A stretch of DNA of 64,000 bases from Pseudeuparius sepicola (taxonomy: Eukaryota; Arthropoda; Insecta; Coleoptera; Anthribidae), in contig OY987307.1 of NCBI GenBank assembly GCA_963920635.1, positions 17,871,735-17,935,734 on the forward strand, written 5' to 3'. The notes beneath the pieces were generated by a model. The model made no database searches, was not told the origin of the DNA, and worked only from the letters and a program-made list of their open reading frames with translations. Positions within the stretch are counted from its first letter, which is position 1, and the number at the start of each line of letters is the position of its first letter. This document shows positions 37,264 to 48,658 of the stretch, one piece after another. Made by a program: the position numbers and the translations under genes.

Positions 37264-38459
37264 TTGACCTGCAGCTGCGATGAGAATCTCACTTCGCACA
37301 ACGAACACAAAAACCTCAAAACTCCGTGGGTCCTCACGTGCTCCACCAATCTCTGGGCGTTCCTCAATTGCCTGTCGCAGTGCGCACACTTGAAGGGCTT
37401 GAAACCGGCGGTCCTACATGTCACCGACGACATGGCATGCCCCTTGAACCCCTTCACATCGGCGAACGACAAACAACAAATCCCACACCTGTACAATTCG
37501 TACCCTATCAACCCCTTACTTTGCTTGGCTTTTTCGGATTTGTCCAGGATAGAAGTAATGTCAGAGGCGTTATTGCTGTCGGACTCATCGCCAGATGTCG
37601 ATGCTATCGATCCCAATGGATCTGCCAATACCGACTCGATGTTGAGTGGATCGGTGTCTACGTCTTGTGGCAATGGACTATCAGTCGTGGCGTCAGGTTC
37701 TGCGGCAAGTTCTATGTGTTCGACTGGTGTAACACTGTCGCTGTCTTGACTATTTGAATCGGTTACCGCATCCTTTAAATGATCTTCTTGGGGGGGTGGC
37801 ATGCTTAGTATGATTGCTTTGGGTTTTGCCGCCGGCGGACTATTGGCAGTCTCCACCGCTTTCAGCAGATCTATCATTTCGGTGGGAATCTTGATCGGGG
37901 CCACTACTTTCGGCTTCTGAGATGCTACTATCTTCACTGCTTCGCTTGGTTGTTGCAGAACCTGCACCTTCTCTCGTAAGAGAGACTTTTGTGGTTGAAT
38001 GAAAATTGGCTTCTTCACGGCAATGGAACTGGTTTTAGTGGGCGAACTCTGATTCGCAATGGTGGTCACCAATTTCGGAGAGAGCAAGATAGTCTGTCCA
38101 GAGTTCATTGTCGAAACAGTTGACAGCACACTTAAGTCGCTAATAGTGCTTGCAACTCTAATTTGTTTCAACGTGCTCGCATTAACTACAATGCTTTTCG
38201 AGGAACTGGGCAGGACCACTCGCAAAGGTGGGATGCTAGTGTTCTTAGGAGGGCTGACCTCTGACGTAACAGGCTGCGATATTACAGAAATTGGGTTTGA
38301 AGCATTGGTGTTAGTTGGCGAAACAGCCTCTGTTGGACTGCCCCCAGATGTGGTTGTAGTATTTTGATTGTTGAGGGCTGTGTCTTGGACACCAGTCCTA
38401 TTCAGCTTGCGTCGAGGTAACTTACGGAAAGCCTCACTGGAGTATTTGAGAAAGTTGTT
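37264..38459 (-). CDS. multi-zinc-finger protein, first recognised exon
   Basis: The acceptor TTTATTTCCAG precedes AACAACTTT and the donor GTAAGT follows position 37264; 1196 bp, phase 0 in, phase 2 out. About 310 residues of Ser/Thr/Pro/Val-rich sequence, likely disordered, come first, including an acidic stretch (DATTDSPLPQDVDTD, SGDESDSNN). Then come YRCGICCLSF with a histidine and later Cys, FKCAHCDRQL with HVRTH, and FLCSLCEVRF completed in the next exon. A nuclear DNA- or chromatin-binding role is the family expectation. The open frame gives no initiating methionine with a credible upstream context, so 5' exons remain unfound, either beyond 64000 or too small to recognise. I cannot assign an orthologue. 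Confidence 0.9.
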
Positions 38460-38844
38460 CTGGAAATAAAGAGAAACATTTTTTGTATTGCATTGCAATC
38501 ATACATTAAAGTTGGTATATCACGTATGTGATTTGCGTTTATGACCCTCTGTGTTAATAACCCTTGCCATGGGCCTTGGGCCATTTAAAACTTCCCAAAC
38601 ACGTAACTTTTTTAATTATGTGAGTGATTTTATTTATCTTCATGTCAAAATAAACCTTTTGTAAAACCCTGTTTAATAATGGAGAATACAATTCATTTTT
38701 ATTATTTCATAATTACTTTTTTTTTACGAGATATCTAAAATTTGCACGAAAGATGTTGGGGATTAAAAATTGCATCCTGACAAAAAAAAAATTATAATAA
38801 TCGATCTACTTTGATCATTTGCATTTTTGGCATTGGTAAGAAAA

Positions 38845-41158
38845 CCCAAGTAACATTTTAAGTTATAATTATTTATCTTAAGTCCAAATAGTTGTATTAG
38901 GGTTATAAAGTTGTCGCTTAGGGTAGACAAAATAACTATAGGTCTTATAGTAGTTGTTAGGATGTTATTTACTCGAATCGTGAAAGTAATTGTTCTATAA
39001 AAGTCTTATAACAGGCACAACATGGTTACTTTAACGTCAACATTATACAGGGTGTCCGGAAATTACGTGCACATACGGAAGGGGGTAATTCTTTGGCCCA
39101 TTTTGAGAAAAAAACTTCATATGAACGTATGTCGTAAACGTCCTAACTTTTGAGATACATTGGAGTCAACAGGTGTTTTGGGGCACATTTTGCCAATTTC
39201 AACGCAAACGGTTGATTTTATCCGTATGAAGCAAGAGTACCTTTTTGTTGTAGAATAAAAAGGTGCACTAAAATGATGAATCTGCAAGACCAAAACGATA
39301 ACCTCAAAAAAGTTACGAGTAAAAGCACGATCCAAAACAGCGCAAGTGGCGCCATCTGTGAGACACGTAGAAACTGATATTTTCAGCTTATTCTCAATCC
39401 CCAAAAACATAGCAGTGCCAAATTTCAGTTCAGCAGCTTGATTATTTCGGGAGATGTAGCCAAAATTCAATTTAAAAAAATGAACTTCAACTCAAAAGTT
39501 AGGACGTTAACGACATACGTTCATATGAAGTTTTTTTCTTAAAATGGGCCAAAGAATTACCCCCTTCCGTATGTGCACGTAATTTCCGGACTCCCTGTAT
39601 AGTCTTTCAAAGGTTATTATAGGGTTGTAAAGAGGTATCCGTCGTTGAGAATACAACTTTTACGACTTTAGAAATATAGTTGTACGACGGTTGTAAAGAA
39701 AATAATTTGACCACATTAAAACATTGTGGAGCGATAGTCGTATAAAGACGATTTAAATATATTATAAGACATCAGTAAGTGAAAGTCATAGATGTTGTTG
39801 AACAGTTTTAAGCAAGATCTTAATACGACATAGAAATGATAACATGACGGTAAGAAAGTAGTGCACATGCGCGTTAATATTAATTTCAACCTCAATATGA
39901 CCCCAGTAAGTGGTAATTTTAATAAAATACCTTTATACGACTTTCGTAGGGTCATTAGTAAAAGTGAGACGTAATTTATTGTATCATAATATGTATCATA
40001 TTATGATGTGCCATATATCATACAGTAAATGTAAAGCAGTAATAAGTATCTACAGTATAAGCATATCAGCATCTGTTAAACATTATTATGAGTTTTACAA
40101 AAGACTGGGCAAATACAAATGCTCAGGAAGTTATAGACGAGCAGTTACAAAAATTTGGAATTTAATCAGTTTTGTCATACAAATCTCTATTTTTTTTATA
40201 CTACTACTACTAGCACTACTACGAACTTGACGAGGCACCTACCCCGGACCGCAGAAATTTCTAAAGACAGCCCTCCACGCGCATGCGCATATAAATACTT
40301 ATTCTGTAATTTTGATTTTAGTTTAGTCGTTTTATAACCTCTTAATAGTCGTTTGACAGTTTTAGAACTATTTATGACCTCTTAGTAGTTTGACTGAAGT
40401 TTTACAACTACTATAAGCACCGTCGGCCATGTTTGCCATCAGAAATTCAGTTAAATAGGACAACCATGTTTGTCTTACGAAAGTGGCAAAACTTCGAATT
40501 TAATTTGTGGGCACAAATCATAGAAATTTGAGTGGAACACATGTATTTTCGACATATCGAACGATCCTGTACAACTGTAACACTTTAAATTTTAATTTAA
40601 AGCACGTTCATATTTTACATTTTTTCTTTCATTTCCTTTAATTTCCATTATTTTAAAGGCGCGTTGTAAATTTTCGAGCTATATTTATAATTTTCACAGT
40701 AAATAAAAATTCGCAATAGATTCCGTTGAGTACAATCGTCAAAAACCGAGATGCTTTATTGCATAATATCACCAACGTATAATTTCGTTTTTACCGCTTA
40801 CGGCCGAGACAGAATGAAATGTCTTTGTATTACAAGCAAACACTGCACAATATAACACTACGTTCCATATTTACGACCAATTGGTAATATGAAGGTATTA
40901 ATAGAGATCTTCACAACTTTAGAGCTACTTCTTTATGACGTTAAGGTATCTTTGAATTTACACGACCTAATGGACTTATAAAAGTCATATCCAATCAAGT
41001 CAGATAAAAGTTGTATGAAAAGTCATGAAAACCCGTTTCCAACCATCCATATTCAGTTATAAAGGAGTTGTAAAAAGGACGATACGTCTATAGACAAGTT
41101 GTATTATTGGTCGCAACAACGTCTTCACGTCTTTTATGCAACTGTAATGTTACTTGGG
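38845..41158. mobile_element. TIR element with CCCAAGTAACATT ends
   Basis: CCCAAGTAACATT at the left is complemented by AATGTTACTTGGG at the right. The interior holds many scattered variants of TTATAAAAGTC and AGTTGTA, as in foldback-like subterminal repeats. No transposase and no clear target duplication, so the superfamily is unassigned. It carries the nested MITE at 39048-39597. Confidence 0.55.
39048..39597. mobile_element. TA-flanked MITE, CAGGGTGTCC ends
   Basis: CAGGGTGTCCGGAAATTACG at the left is complemented (one change) by the right end, with TA on both outer sides. TIRs are about 110 bp and share GTGCACATACGGAAGG and CTTCATATGAACGTATGTCG. The central part holds GTGTTTTGGGGCACATTTTG, also seen near 34690 and 63440. 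Non-coding. Confidence 0.85.
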
Positions 41159-41581
41159 AATATTTGTTCGTAACCAATACACAAAAAGTTTAGCACAAAA
41201 ATGTTTTTTGAATTCAAAAATATTTTCAAAGTACAACATTTCAGTATAATATGCATACTGATCTGGTAGTTCTAAAGGTGTCGTCTGGCGAACAATGTGT
41301 AAGAATATATCCATAATGAGAAATCAGGTAAGTCGAAAAGGAATAGGTAGGTATACAGTTTGTACAGCGTAAGGTGAAACGCGCGGTCCGAAGCGTGCAG
41401 GGGGTGTGGGTTGGGTTTTACTCATGATACAATAAAGGGGGAGATATGACATCGCGCAGGAGTGGGCGTGTCTAATTTCAGCAGCTGACGTCACCTTGTG
41501 AGTAGTACGCCATTATTTATTATACTGTGACCGGGCAGAAAACGTTGTTTACAACAGTAAGCATTTGTCTTATTGAATCAA

Positions 41582-41975
41582 TTATACAAAATGAGGTGTG
41601 CTGTCTACGGCTGTGGTGCCGACAATCAGGCAAAAGGTTTTTCGCCTGATATAAAGTTTTTCAGCTTTCCGAAAGATAAAAGATTGCAGGGTATGTGGAA
41701 ACATTTGTGCAAACGCAATGACAAATTTAATGTTAAAAGTGCTCGGATTTGCTCGAAACATTTTACTGAGAAGGATTATGAGCGAAACCTTAAACATGAA
41801 TTGCTTGGATACACTCCAAGGAAATACCGACCTCTAAAAAAGGAGGCCATACCATCAACAAACTTACCTTTACAACGTAAACCCCAAAAACTTCAAGAAA
41901 CGAGAGAATCTCGCAGGGAGGAACGCATTAGGAGTAGGGAAAGAAAGGAAATAATAGGAACTTCTCTAAAAAGGT
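41582..41975 (+). CDS. THAP-domain exon of the P-like element
   Basis: Starts at the second in-frame ATG (MRCAVYGCG). The C2CH zinc-binding pattern is intact: two cysteines in RCAVYGC, then ARICSKHF, with the conserved FPKDK and Trp (GMWKHL) between, and a basic PRKYRPLKK tail. A charged segment rich in Arg/Glu follows and could form a helix. It ends at the donor AAAAAG/GTAAGT. THAP domains bind the transposon ends in P elements. The splice phase does not fit the C-terminal exon below, implying a lost exon in between. An upstream ATG at 41573 is also in frame. Confidence 0.8.
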
Positions 41976-42365
41976 AAGTTATACACACATTAAGATATAT
42001 ATTTTATTGGAAGTGTTGTACCGAGGGTTCGGTATTGTAAATATTAGGTATTTCATATATAAGTAACTATTGTTGGGGTTTTCCTTCATGGTGCACGTAA
42101 ACATTAGGCATTTGAAAAAATGTTTTTTTTTGTTGTAAAAAAAATTATAGTTATGATTAGGTTTTAGCGTCGGGTGAAAAGTTCATTGGGAAGAGGCACA
42201 ATTTTGAGGCACAATTTTGTCAAACTATAATTAGGGGTGGCTTTTGAATGAACTACAGCATATCTGAATTTGAGTGCAATCGGGGGCGGAGAGTTGGGGT
42301 GGTTTCCTTGTTAGTTTCAATTTCGATTTACAAATCATTAAACTATCAATTTTACTTTGTTTTAG

Positions 42366-43066
42366 GTGTGATTATGACAAATACCTCATTGAGATTATTA
42401 TTTGAACATCTGAAGGTAAGGTATTCCACAAAATACCTTTTAACTTACAGACTTAATCAAGATGTGTTGGAAAACTTTTTTGGAGTTGTACGGGCTAAGG
42501 GAGGGCTTCATGACCATCCAGATGCTCTTCAATTTAAATACAGATTACGGTCTTACATTCTCGGTAGGAATGAGGGCTCTTTTTCAAGTTTTGGAAACAC
42601 TGAAGAGGATGACACTCCTGATCTTCCGATCGAAGAAATAAATCTATGTGGACAATATTTTTCTTCGGTTGACAATAACAAGGAACCTGAGGATATTCCT
42701 GAGTCGCTAAAATCAGTCGATACCGAACTAAGTGATATTCAGTATGACGGATTGGAAAACTTGGCAGGGTATATTTGCCATAAAATCAAAGATCTTGATG
42801 CCTCTACAAGTTCTACATCAAGCTATACATGGGTTTTACATCTAAGTGAGGGAGGCTTATCAAAACCTACTCCTGAATTTATGATCCAGTTGGAAGAACT
42901 TGAGAAAATATTCAAATCCTTAAATAAGGATAGTTTATTTATTTCTAAAAATTATTTGAAGAAACTATTAGGCATGAGCTCCCATGTGCTATGTGCAGAG
43001 AAAACAAAATTATTATTATTTATTCTCATAAACAACTTTTGTTTGAAACATTTTTTTCCAAACTAG
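42366..43066 (+). pseudogene. P-transposase C-terminal segment
   Basis: After an acceptor TTGTTTTAG the frame reads VIMTNTSLRLLFEHLK, then LNQDVLENFFGVVRAKGG and HPDALQFKYRLR. The QD.LENFF..R block with its GG is a hallmark of the C-terminal part of P-element and THAP9 transposases. It is followed by an acidic region and LEELEKIFKSLNKDSLFIS, and the frame ends at 43066. The GTP-binding and RNase H-like catalytic regions expected between the THAP domain and this segment are missing. The locus is therefore a deletion derivative. Confidence 0.8.
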
Positions 43067-43524
43067 AAAATAAAAAAGTTATTTTCGGTGGTCAATTTCG
43101 CGTTAACACCCTGTACCTATCCCACCTTCATCCTAATCTGCAAAAGATAAAAGTTTTGGTAAAAAAGCTGAATGGTTTGTTTGGCATTATGCATTACATT
43201 CATAATTAAAACAAAATTTCTGTCAATCACTTTTAAATAGAACACCTGATATTTTAATATTTTTATTTTGCCTATAATGAAATTCAGAATAAAGGTATAT
43301 TTATTTTGTTTTGATAAATAATTTCATATAACACACGACTAGAAGCTTTAAAATAATCCGAACGACAAATATAATGAAATTTCTGCATCATTCTACATGT
43401 AAATATTTAAATATTAATTTCCCGGCACAACTAACTCACAAGGTGACGTCATATGCGCAGATCTGATGAATTTTGAACCGCTACGTATCATATCTCTCTC
43501 TTATTGTATCATGGCTTTTACTCC

Positions 43525-44490
43525 TATTTCGCGCCCCGCGGTTTGGAGGTGACTCCATAGTCTAGCCACAGGCAGAGACAACAGACAGTGAGCCGGGCGC
43601 TGTCGCCAAATGTTTGAAAATCGTCTTTGTTACTCTTTATAAACAGATGTACTAATTTAAATGGGATGTCGTACAACTGACAATCTTGTCGTCAATAGCG
43701 TTCGTAGTAGGGATTCAATGTAGCCAATGGTGCGCCATGTCCCCACTAGGCTGCATTCCAAGCATTCCTGCGGCGTGTCTAGTTAAATTTGATGAACTGT
43801 CACTGCGATCTTGCTGCTACTTAACAGCAATAAAACTAGCAACCAGGCTAGGGAGAGGCACGAGCGAATAGCAAATGGGATGTGATCATAATGAAATATT
43901 ATAATCAGGGAATGAAGTAGTGGGATATGGTGGGGTGAAGCACGGGGAAATTGGATAGTAGAGACGGCGCCATTCCCCCCTGAGTGATTCCCCACCTAAT
44001 CGATTAGTAGGGAGAACTTACTTGGAATTACCCATATAGCATTTAATATTTTTTGAATATGCAAAATAAGTTCCTAATGTGCAAAAAATATTCCCCATAT
44101 TTATAAAACATTGGTACAATATTTTACGAAATATGTTCAGTAACTGCATATACCCAAGATATTTGTTAATCGCAGATACAAATATAATATGTTAGATGAA
44201 TGTACAAAATGATGTATATGTTTGTTTTGAATAAGAAGGGATATTTCCACAATATCTTGTGTAACATATTCCTAACTTAGTGGTTCTATAAATATTTACA
44301 AATTGAACATTTAACTTAAGTACATTACAGGCACGTTCACCTTAGGAACGTGCAATTTGGAATATTGCTGGAACATGCTAAATAGTATATTCATATAGCA
44401 AATATCTTATGAATGTTCACAAACGGTACTTATTCCTAGTCTTGTGACGTCACAGAGATTCTAGCTTACATTATTTTTAGATAATATTTC
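43525..44490. other. non-coding stretch between P-like element and tRNA-like sequence
   Basis: 43530-44030 is somewhat GC-richer with no recognisable gene. 44035-44430 is AT-rich with repeated AATATTT and TGCAAAATA-like words but no delimited repeat. Confidence 0.35.
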
Positions 44491-44495
44491 CAAGT

Positions 44496-44584
44496 ACCTC
44501 GATGGCTCAGTTGGTTAGAGCGACAACTTGTAAGTCGATGGTCGTAGGTTCGAACCCAGAAACTGCTGTTGGCGGATTTTTTTT
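44496..44584 (+). tRNA. tRNA-Thr-like pseudogene or tRNA-derived head
   Basis: A strong internal A box (TGGCTCAGTTGG) and B box (GGTTCGAACCC) lie at tRNA spacing. The D arm GCTC/GAGC pairs, and CTTGTAA in the loop region would read threonine (TGT). The anticodon stem pairs only partly, the T stem has mismatches, and the acceptor arms do not pair, so a working tRNA is unlikely. A run of T (from about 44577) could stop Pol III. It may be a tRNA pseudogene or the head of a SINE. Confidence 0.5.
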
Positions 44585-44644
44585 ATTTTATAATGTACAC
44601 GTGAATATGCGTAGTGCCCGTCCACCGCAATGGGTTGAATCCAC

Positions 44645-44932
44645 GGCCCTTGTAAAATAAACTGGATTGGGCCCTAGTCCCTCCACCAATTTTTACCCAT
44701 CCGGCAGAGGGCGCTGGCATCTGGCTGGATAGCCGCCATATATTCGGCCTATTCTAAGGGATTTAGTGTGTATTCTAGGGGAGAATGCGAAATTTGTGGT
44801 GGCAACACAAAATGACATTTGACCACATCCATAGCCACAGCACCTAACAGCCAATAATGTGTGGGCCCAATATGGCCGAGGTGGGACAAATGATTGTATT
44901 GGAAAAGCAGTCCAGTTTATTTTACAAGGGCC
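44645..44932. repeat. inverted pair CCCTTGTAAAATAAACTGG
   Basis: About 24 bp at 44645-44668 are complemented at 44909-44932, 240 bp apart. Possibly a small MITE; ends and target duplication are undefined. Confidence 0.5.
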
Positions 44933-45129
44933 TTGGTTGAACGGCTTCGACTCCGACTGCATTGGGAAGTAGTGGCAACGTCACCTTCATACCCAGTGTT
45001 ACCACCATCAGTACTTTTGTACTAGATCTAGTACATTTCAAAGATATTTCGTACGTTAGTACGCCGCTAGAAAATCTAGTACTTTTTTTGGTTTACCTTT
45101 TCTGTTTGGTTGTGGGTGTTCTGCTCTAG

Positions 45130-45206
45130 ATGTTTTGTGGTTTCTGTGAAGTTATTATACGTTTTTAGGTGTTTTGTGGTTTCTGTGAAGTTATTATATG
45201 TTTTGT
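45130..45206. repeat. 39-bp tandem duplication
   Basis: TGTTTTGTGGTTTCTGTGAA followed by GTTATTATA occurs twice with a 39-bp period. The surrounding 44960-45890 is otherwise non-coding. Confidence 0.8.
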
Positions 45207-45894
45207 GGATTTTTTTTTTCATCAATCATTTGTATTTCTTTTTTACAAATTATACAAAGTTATTGAATCAAAGGAACAAAATCCACAAAACAAGAATGAA
45301 CAGAAACGAAGGTTTTTGTAATTTAGGTTTGGGATCCATGGAATAACAATCTAGGCATGGTTCAAGAAAAAGTACGAAATGAGAAAATCTAGTCCGAATT
45401 TTTATTTATTTTAATAGGAACAAAAAAATTGTTCATACCCATCTCTCTTAATTATTATGCTTATTCGATATATTCGACACCTTTGGCACTGGCAGATTGG
45501 TATATTTGTTTGAATGGTCGACAATGGCTATTTATACAAGATGTTTCATATGTGCACATAATATTTGGGATAATTTTGTACAGGTGTTTTAAGGGGAGGG
45601 GTCTTTAATGTAAAAATCCCCTTCAAGCTGAGCTGAGCTGAGCTTCATACTCATACACTCGCGAATCGCGAATTGCGGTAACGAATATTCGCACAATAAA
45701 ACCGTAAAAGCTGCACTAATTCAAATAGGTACTCGCGATTTATTTTTAGGAAACTTTAAACAAACATCAATGAAAATGAATACAAACATCCATAACATAG
45801 GTACCATAGAGAAATAAAAGATTTATTTGTCTATGATAGGTACCCTAAAAGCACCTATAAAATAATCTGAGGGAAATAAGAGTTTAGTCCGAGA

Positions 45895-47935
45895 GGTGAG
45901 TGACAAAAAAATGCAACAGTTTTAGGAAGGCTGGTTTTTTGATACAGTGTAGTATTTAGGGTGTATAAGAATAGCCTGCCGTCAGTCAGCCAGTTTCGTT
46001 AGCGTTTGGCGCAGGGACGGCTTCAAAGTTGTAAAAAAAAAACAAGTATGTCGCAACTGTTTTAGAAAATCTAAAACTTGGTTTATTTAGTAGCAAACAA
46101 CTAAACAACGATGTGGATGTAGTCAGCCTTGAAAATATTGCAACGGGCCGCGTCAGCAGCGCTTCAAACTCATAAAAAATATACAGGGTGTCTCACCACG
46201 AACTGCATCGATCGATATCTCAAAAAGTGAACATAGAATTTTTTTTAAAATTTGGCAGGTGACCAATGTCAATGAGTACTATTCATTTAAAATATTTTTA
46301 AAATGGCGGCACTTCCGGTTATACCGGAAGTCGATGACAACTTCGTTACTTTAAATGGAACGCCCCATATTTTATTGCATTTTTGGATTCTACGGAAAAT
46401 TCTAGGTACATTTCATGTATCATGTCCTATACCTAAATTAAACCGTTTCTGAGATATTTGCCATTTTAGAGAAAAAATGACAGTTTCTTCATAACGGCTA
46501 CATATTTCTTAACGCGCTCTTGGCATTTTGCAGTTAAAGGCTTGGTGCAGAGAAATACCATAAAGAAAGTTTCCGATCTTGTACAGGGTGCTCACAAAAA
46601 TTATCCAAATATTAATTCAAAAAATGCCAAAAACTCAAAATTTTCATCAGCACAAAAAATTACGGCAAGTTTGTGTTTGGTTCTCCATACCTAAATGTTA
46701 GCATTTTCGATTTATTTACAAAAAACTAATTTTCCACTTCTTCATCACGGGGGCGTTTTCTTAAGTTTGATGAATCTAGTTGGCCATGGCTGATTATACG
46801 ATTGTCAGAGAATGAAGAAATGTCATTTAGTTTAAAATTATTGTAAACAATACCGGCATGGTTAAATTACACAAACGAAGACTATTTAATATTTAAATTT
46901 ATTTATTATTCAGCAAATGTAGGTATTAGAAGTTCTTGATATAACTCTGTTGCATTCTCCATAAATAATAAATAAATTTAAATAGTCTTCGTTTGTGTAA
47001 TTTAACCGTGCCGGCATTGTTTACAATAATTTTAAACTAAATGACATTTCTTCATTCTCTGACAATCGTATAATCAGCCATGGCCAACTAGATTCATCAA
47101 ACTTAAGAAAACGCCCCCTTGACGAAGAAGTGGAAAATTAGTTTTTTGTAAATAAATCGAAAATGCTAACATTTAGGTATAGGGAACCAAACACAAACTT
47201 GCCCTAATTTTTTGTGCTGAATACGGCTACAACAAAAAATGGGGGTTTCTATTTGAAAATTTTGAGTTTTTGGCATTTTTTGAATTAATATTTGAATAAT
47301 TTTTTGTGAGCACCCTGTACGAGATCGGAAAGTTTCTTTATGGCATTTCTCCGCACCAAGCCTTTGACTGCAAAATGCCAAAAGCGCGTTAAGAAATATG
47401 TAGTCGTTATGAAGAAACTGCCAATTAAGTACGGATCTGCATTGGTCATTTTTTCTCTAAAATGGCAAATATCTCAGAAACGGTTTGATTTAGGCATAGG
47501 ACATGATACATGAAATGTACCTAGAATTTTCCGTAAAATATGGGGTGTTCTTCTACTTCCGGTATAACCGGACACCCTGTATATTTTTTATGAGTTTGAA
47601 GCGCTGCTGACGCGGCCCGTTGCAATATTTTCAAGGCTGACTACATCCACATCGTTGTTTAGTTGTTTTGCTACTAAATCAACCAAGTTTTAGATTTTCT
47701 AAAACAGTTGCGACATACTTGGTTTTTTACAACTTTTTACAAAGCCGCCTCTGCGCCAAACGCTAACGAAACTGGCTGACTGACGGCAGGCTATTTTTAT
47801 ATACCCTAAATACTACCATTGAGTAAAGGAATAATTATTATTCCTTTACTCAATGATACTACACTGAATCAAAAAACCAGCGTTGGGTGAAGATTTAAAA
47901 CCAGCCTTCCTAAAACTGTTGCATTTTTCTGTCAC
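45895..47935. mobile_element. giant palindromic element, about 900-bp arms
   Basis: The sequence from TTTTAGGAAGGCTGG (45920s) through the centre near 46930 is repeated as its reverse complement out to about 47915. Inner features in both arms are CTTCCGGT with ATACCGGAAG, ACACAAACGAAG and internal TACAGGGTG/CACCCTGTA words. The family is the same as 33035-34305. The arms differ by two small insertions in the right arm (47817-47855 and 47881-47896). No transposase; the origin as a Tc-like foldback is inferred from the CAGGGTG words. Confidence 0.8.
47810..47862. mobile_element. 39-bp palindromic micro-insertion with 7-bp TSD
   Basis: CATTGAGTAAAGGAATAAT, a central T and its exact complement (47817-47855) sit between two copies of ATACTAC (47810-47816, 47856-47862). 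The opposite arm of the surrounding palindrome (about 45945-45960) carries one ATACTAC and no insert, so the empty site is known. Relatives: 59797-59829, by sequence, and 48617-48651 and 48665-48678, by structure. Confidence 0.9.
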
Positions 47936-48107
47936 TCAGCTCCCCGACTAGTTGTCGTTGTCGGGAAAGCGCCAACGTCAATTTTGCGCCTTATTATGTT
48001 TGTGAAATTCGCCAAAACTTGAATAAAAGTTAATTTACCAATAATTGCTATTACTGCAACAGCAAAAAGCCCAAATAATCTATTACAATTTCGACTGCCG
48101 ACATTAT
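47936..48107. other. short non-coding spacer
   Basis: No feature supported. Confidence 0.4.
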
Positions 48108-48255
48108 AGGTGCTTTCCATTGGACTGATCTACTGATCCTCCTGATCCTGATTTGATTCCTGTGTTACCTAGGATCACTTAGAGTCGCTTGTGATTGGTC
48201 GATTAAGCGACCTTGAGCAGTAGATCACTTTGGATCAGTCCGATGGAAAGCACCT
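48108..48255. mobile_element. 148-bp MITE, AGGTGCTTTCCAT ends
   Basis: AGGTGCTTTCCATTGGACTG at the left is complemented by the right end CAGTCCGATGGAAAGCACCT. Inner words GATCTACTGATC and CAGTAGATCAC also pair. The flanks CATTAT and CATAAC are only partly similar, so the target duplication is uncertain. AGGTGCTTTCCA-type ends occur in hAT-derived MITEs. Confidence 0.75.
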
Positions 48256-48609
48256 CATAACTTCTTACTATATTTTTTAAGTTTATTTGTTTTTAACTAT
48301 AATTTTTTTTATAGTTACCTACTGTAACTGGTACGGTTGTTTGTTATGTTTTTTTTTGTTTTTGTAGGATAAATTTTATTTTTTTTAGAAATGGAACATT
48401 TTATTTTTGTTGTTAAATAAAGCTATATTTTTAACAGGGACTCTTAAAAATAAGGGGACCCAGCATTATAGGTACCTTCCAAAGTGATGCCTATTCTTTC
48501 ATCATTCTAATGATATCAGTGATGCCAAGTAGGTATGCCATTTTATTGGAGAATCTATGAATATAACAGGTACTTTGATTATTAGTAAAAATTAATAATG
48601 GTTTCCATC

Positions 48610-48658
48610 ACGATACCAAAGTTTACAGAATAAATAATTCTGTAAACTTTGACGATAC
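48610..48658. mobile_element. 35-bp palindromic micro-insertion with 7-bp TSD
   Basis: CAAAGTTTACAGAAT, spacer AAATA and the exact complement (48617-48651) lie between two copies of ACGATAC (48610-48616, 48652-48658). The right TIR of the host element has a single ACGATAC at this point. Confidence 0.9.

Larger units (their letters stand above)
41423..43513 (+). mobile_element. P-element-like transposon, internally deleted
   Basis: The ends are CATGATACAATAA and its complement TTATTGTATCATG, followed by GGAGATATGA-like sequence on both sides. An internal inverted pair, TGACGTCACCTTGTGAGT, lies at about 41488 and 43433. The flanks read GTTTTACT on the left (41415-41422) and CTTTTACT one base outside the right end (43515-43522). 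That is a near-perfect 8-bp duplication, as P elements make. The Drosophila P element also starts CATGATGAAATAA. It encodes an N-terminal THAP domain and a C-terminal P-transposase segment but not the middle. Confidence 0.85.

Noticed and set aside
37198..37757. 183- and 143-codon plus-strand open frames opposite the first recognised exon
   Set aside because: They are antisense shadows of the zinc-finger exon.
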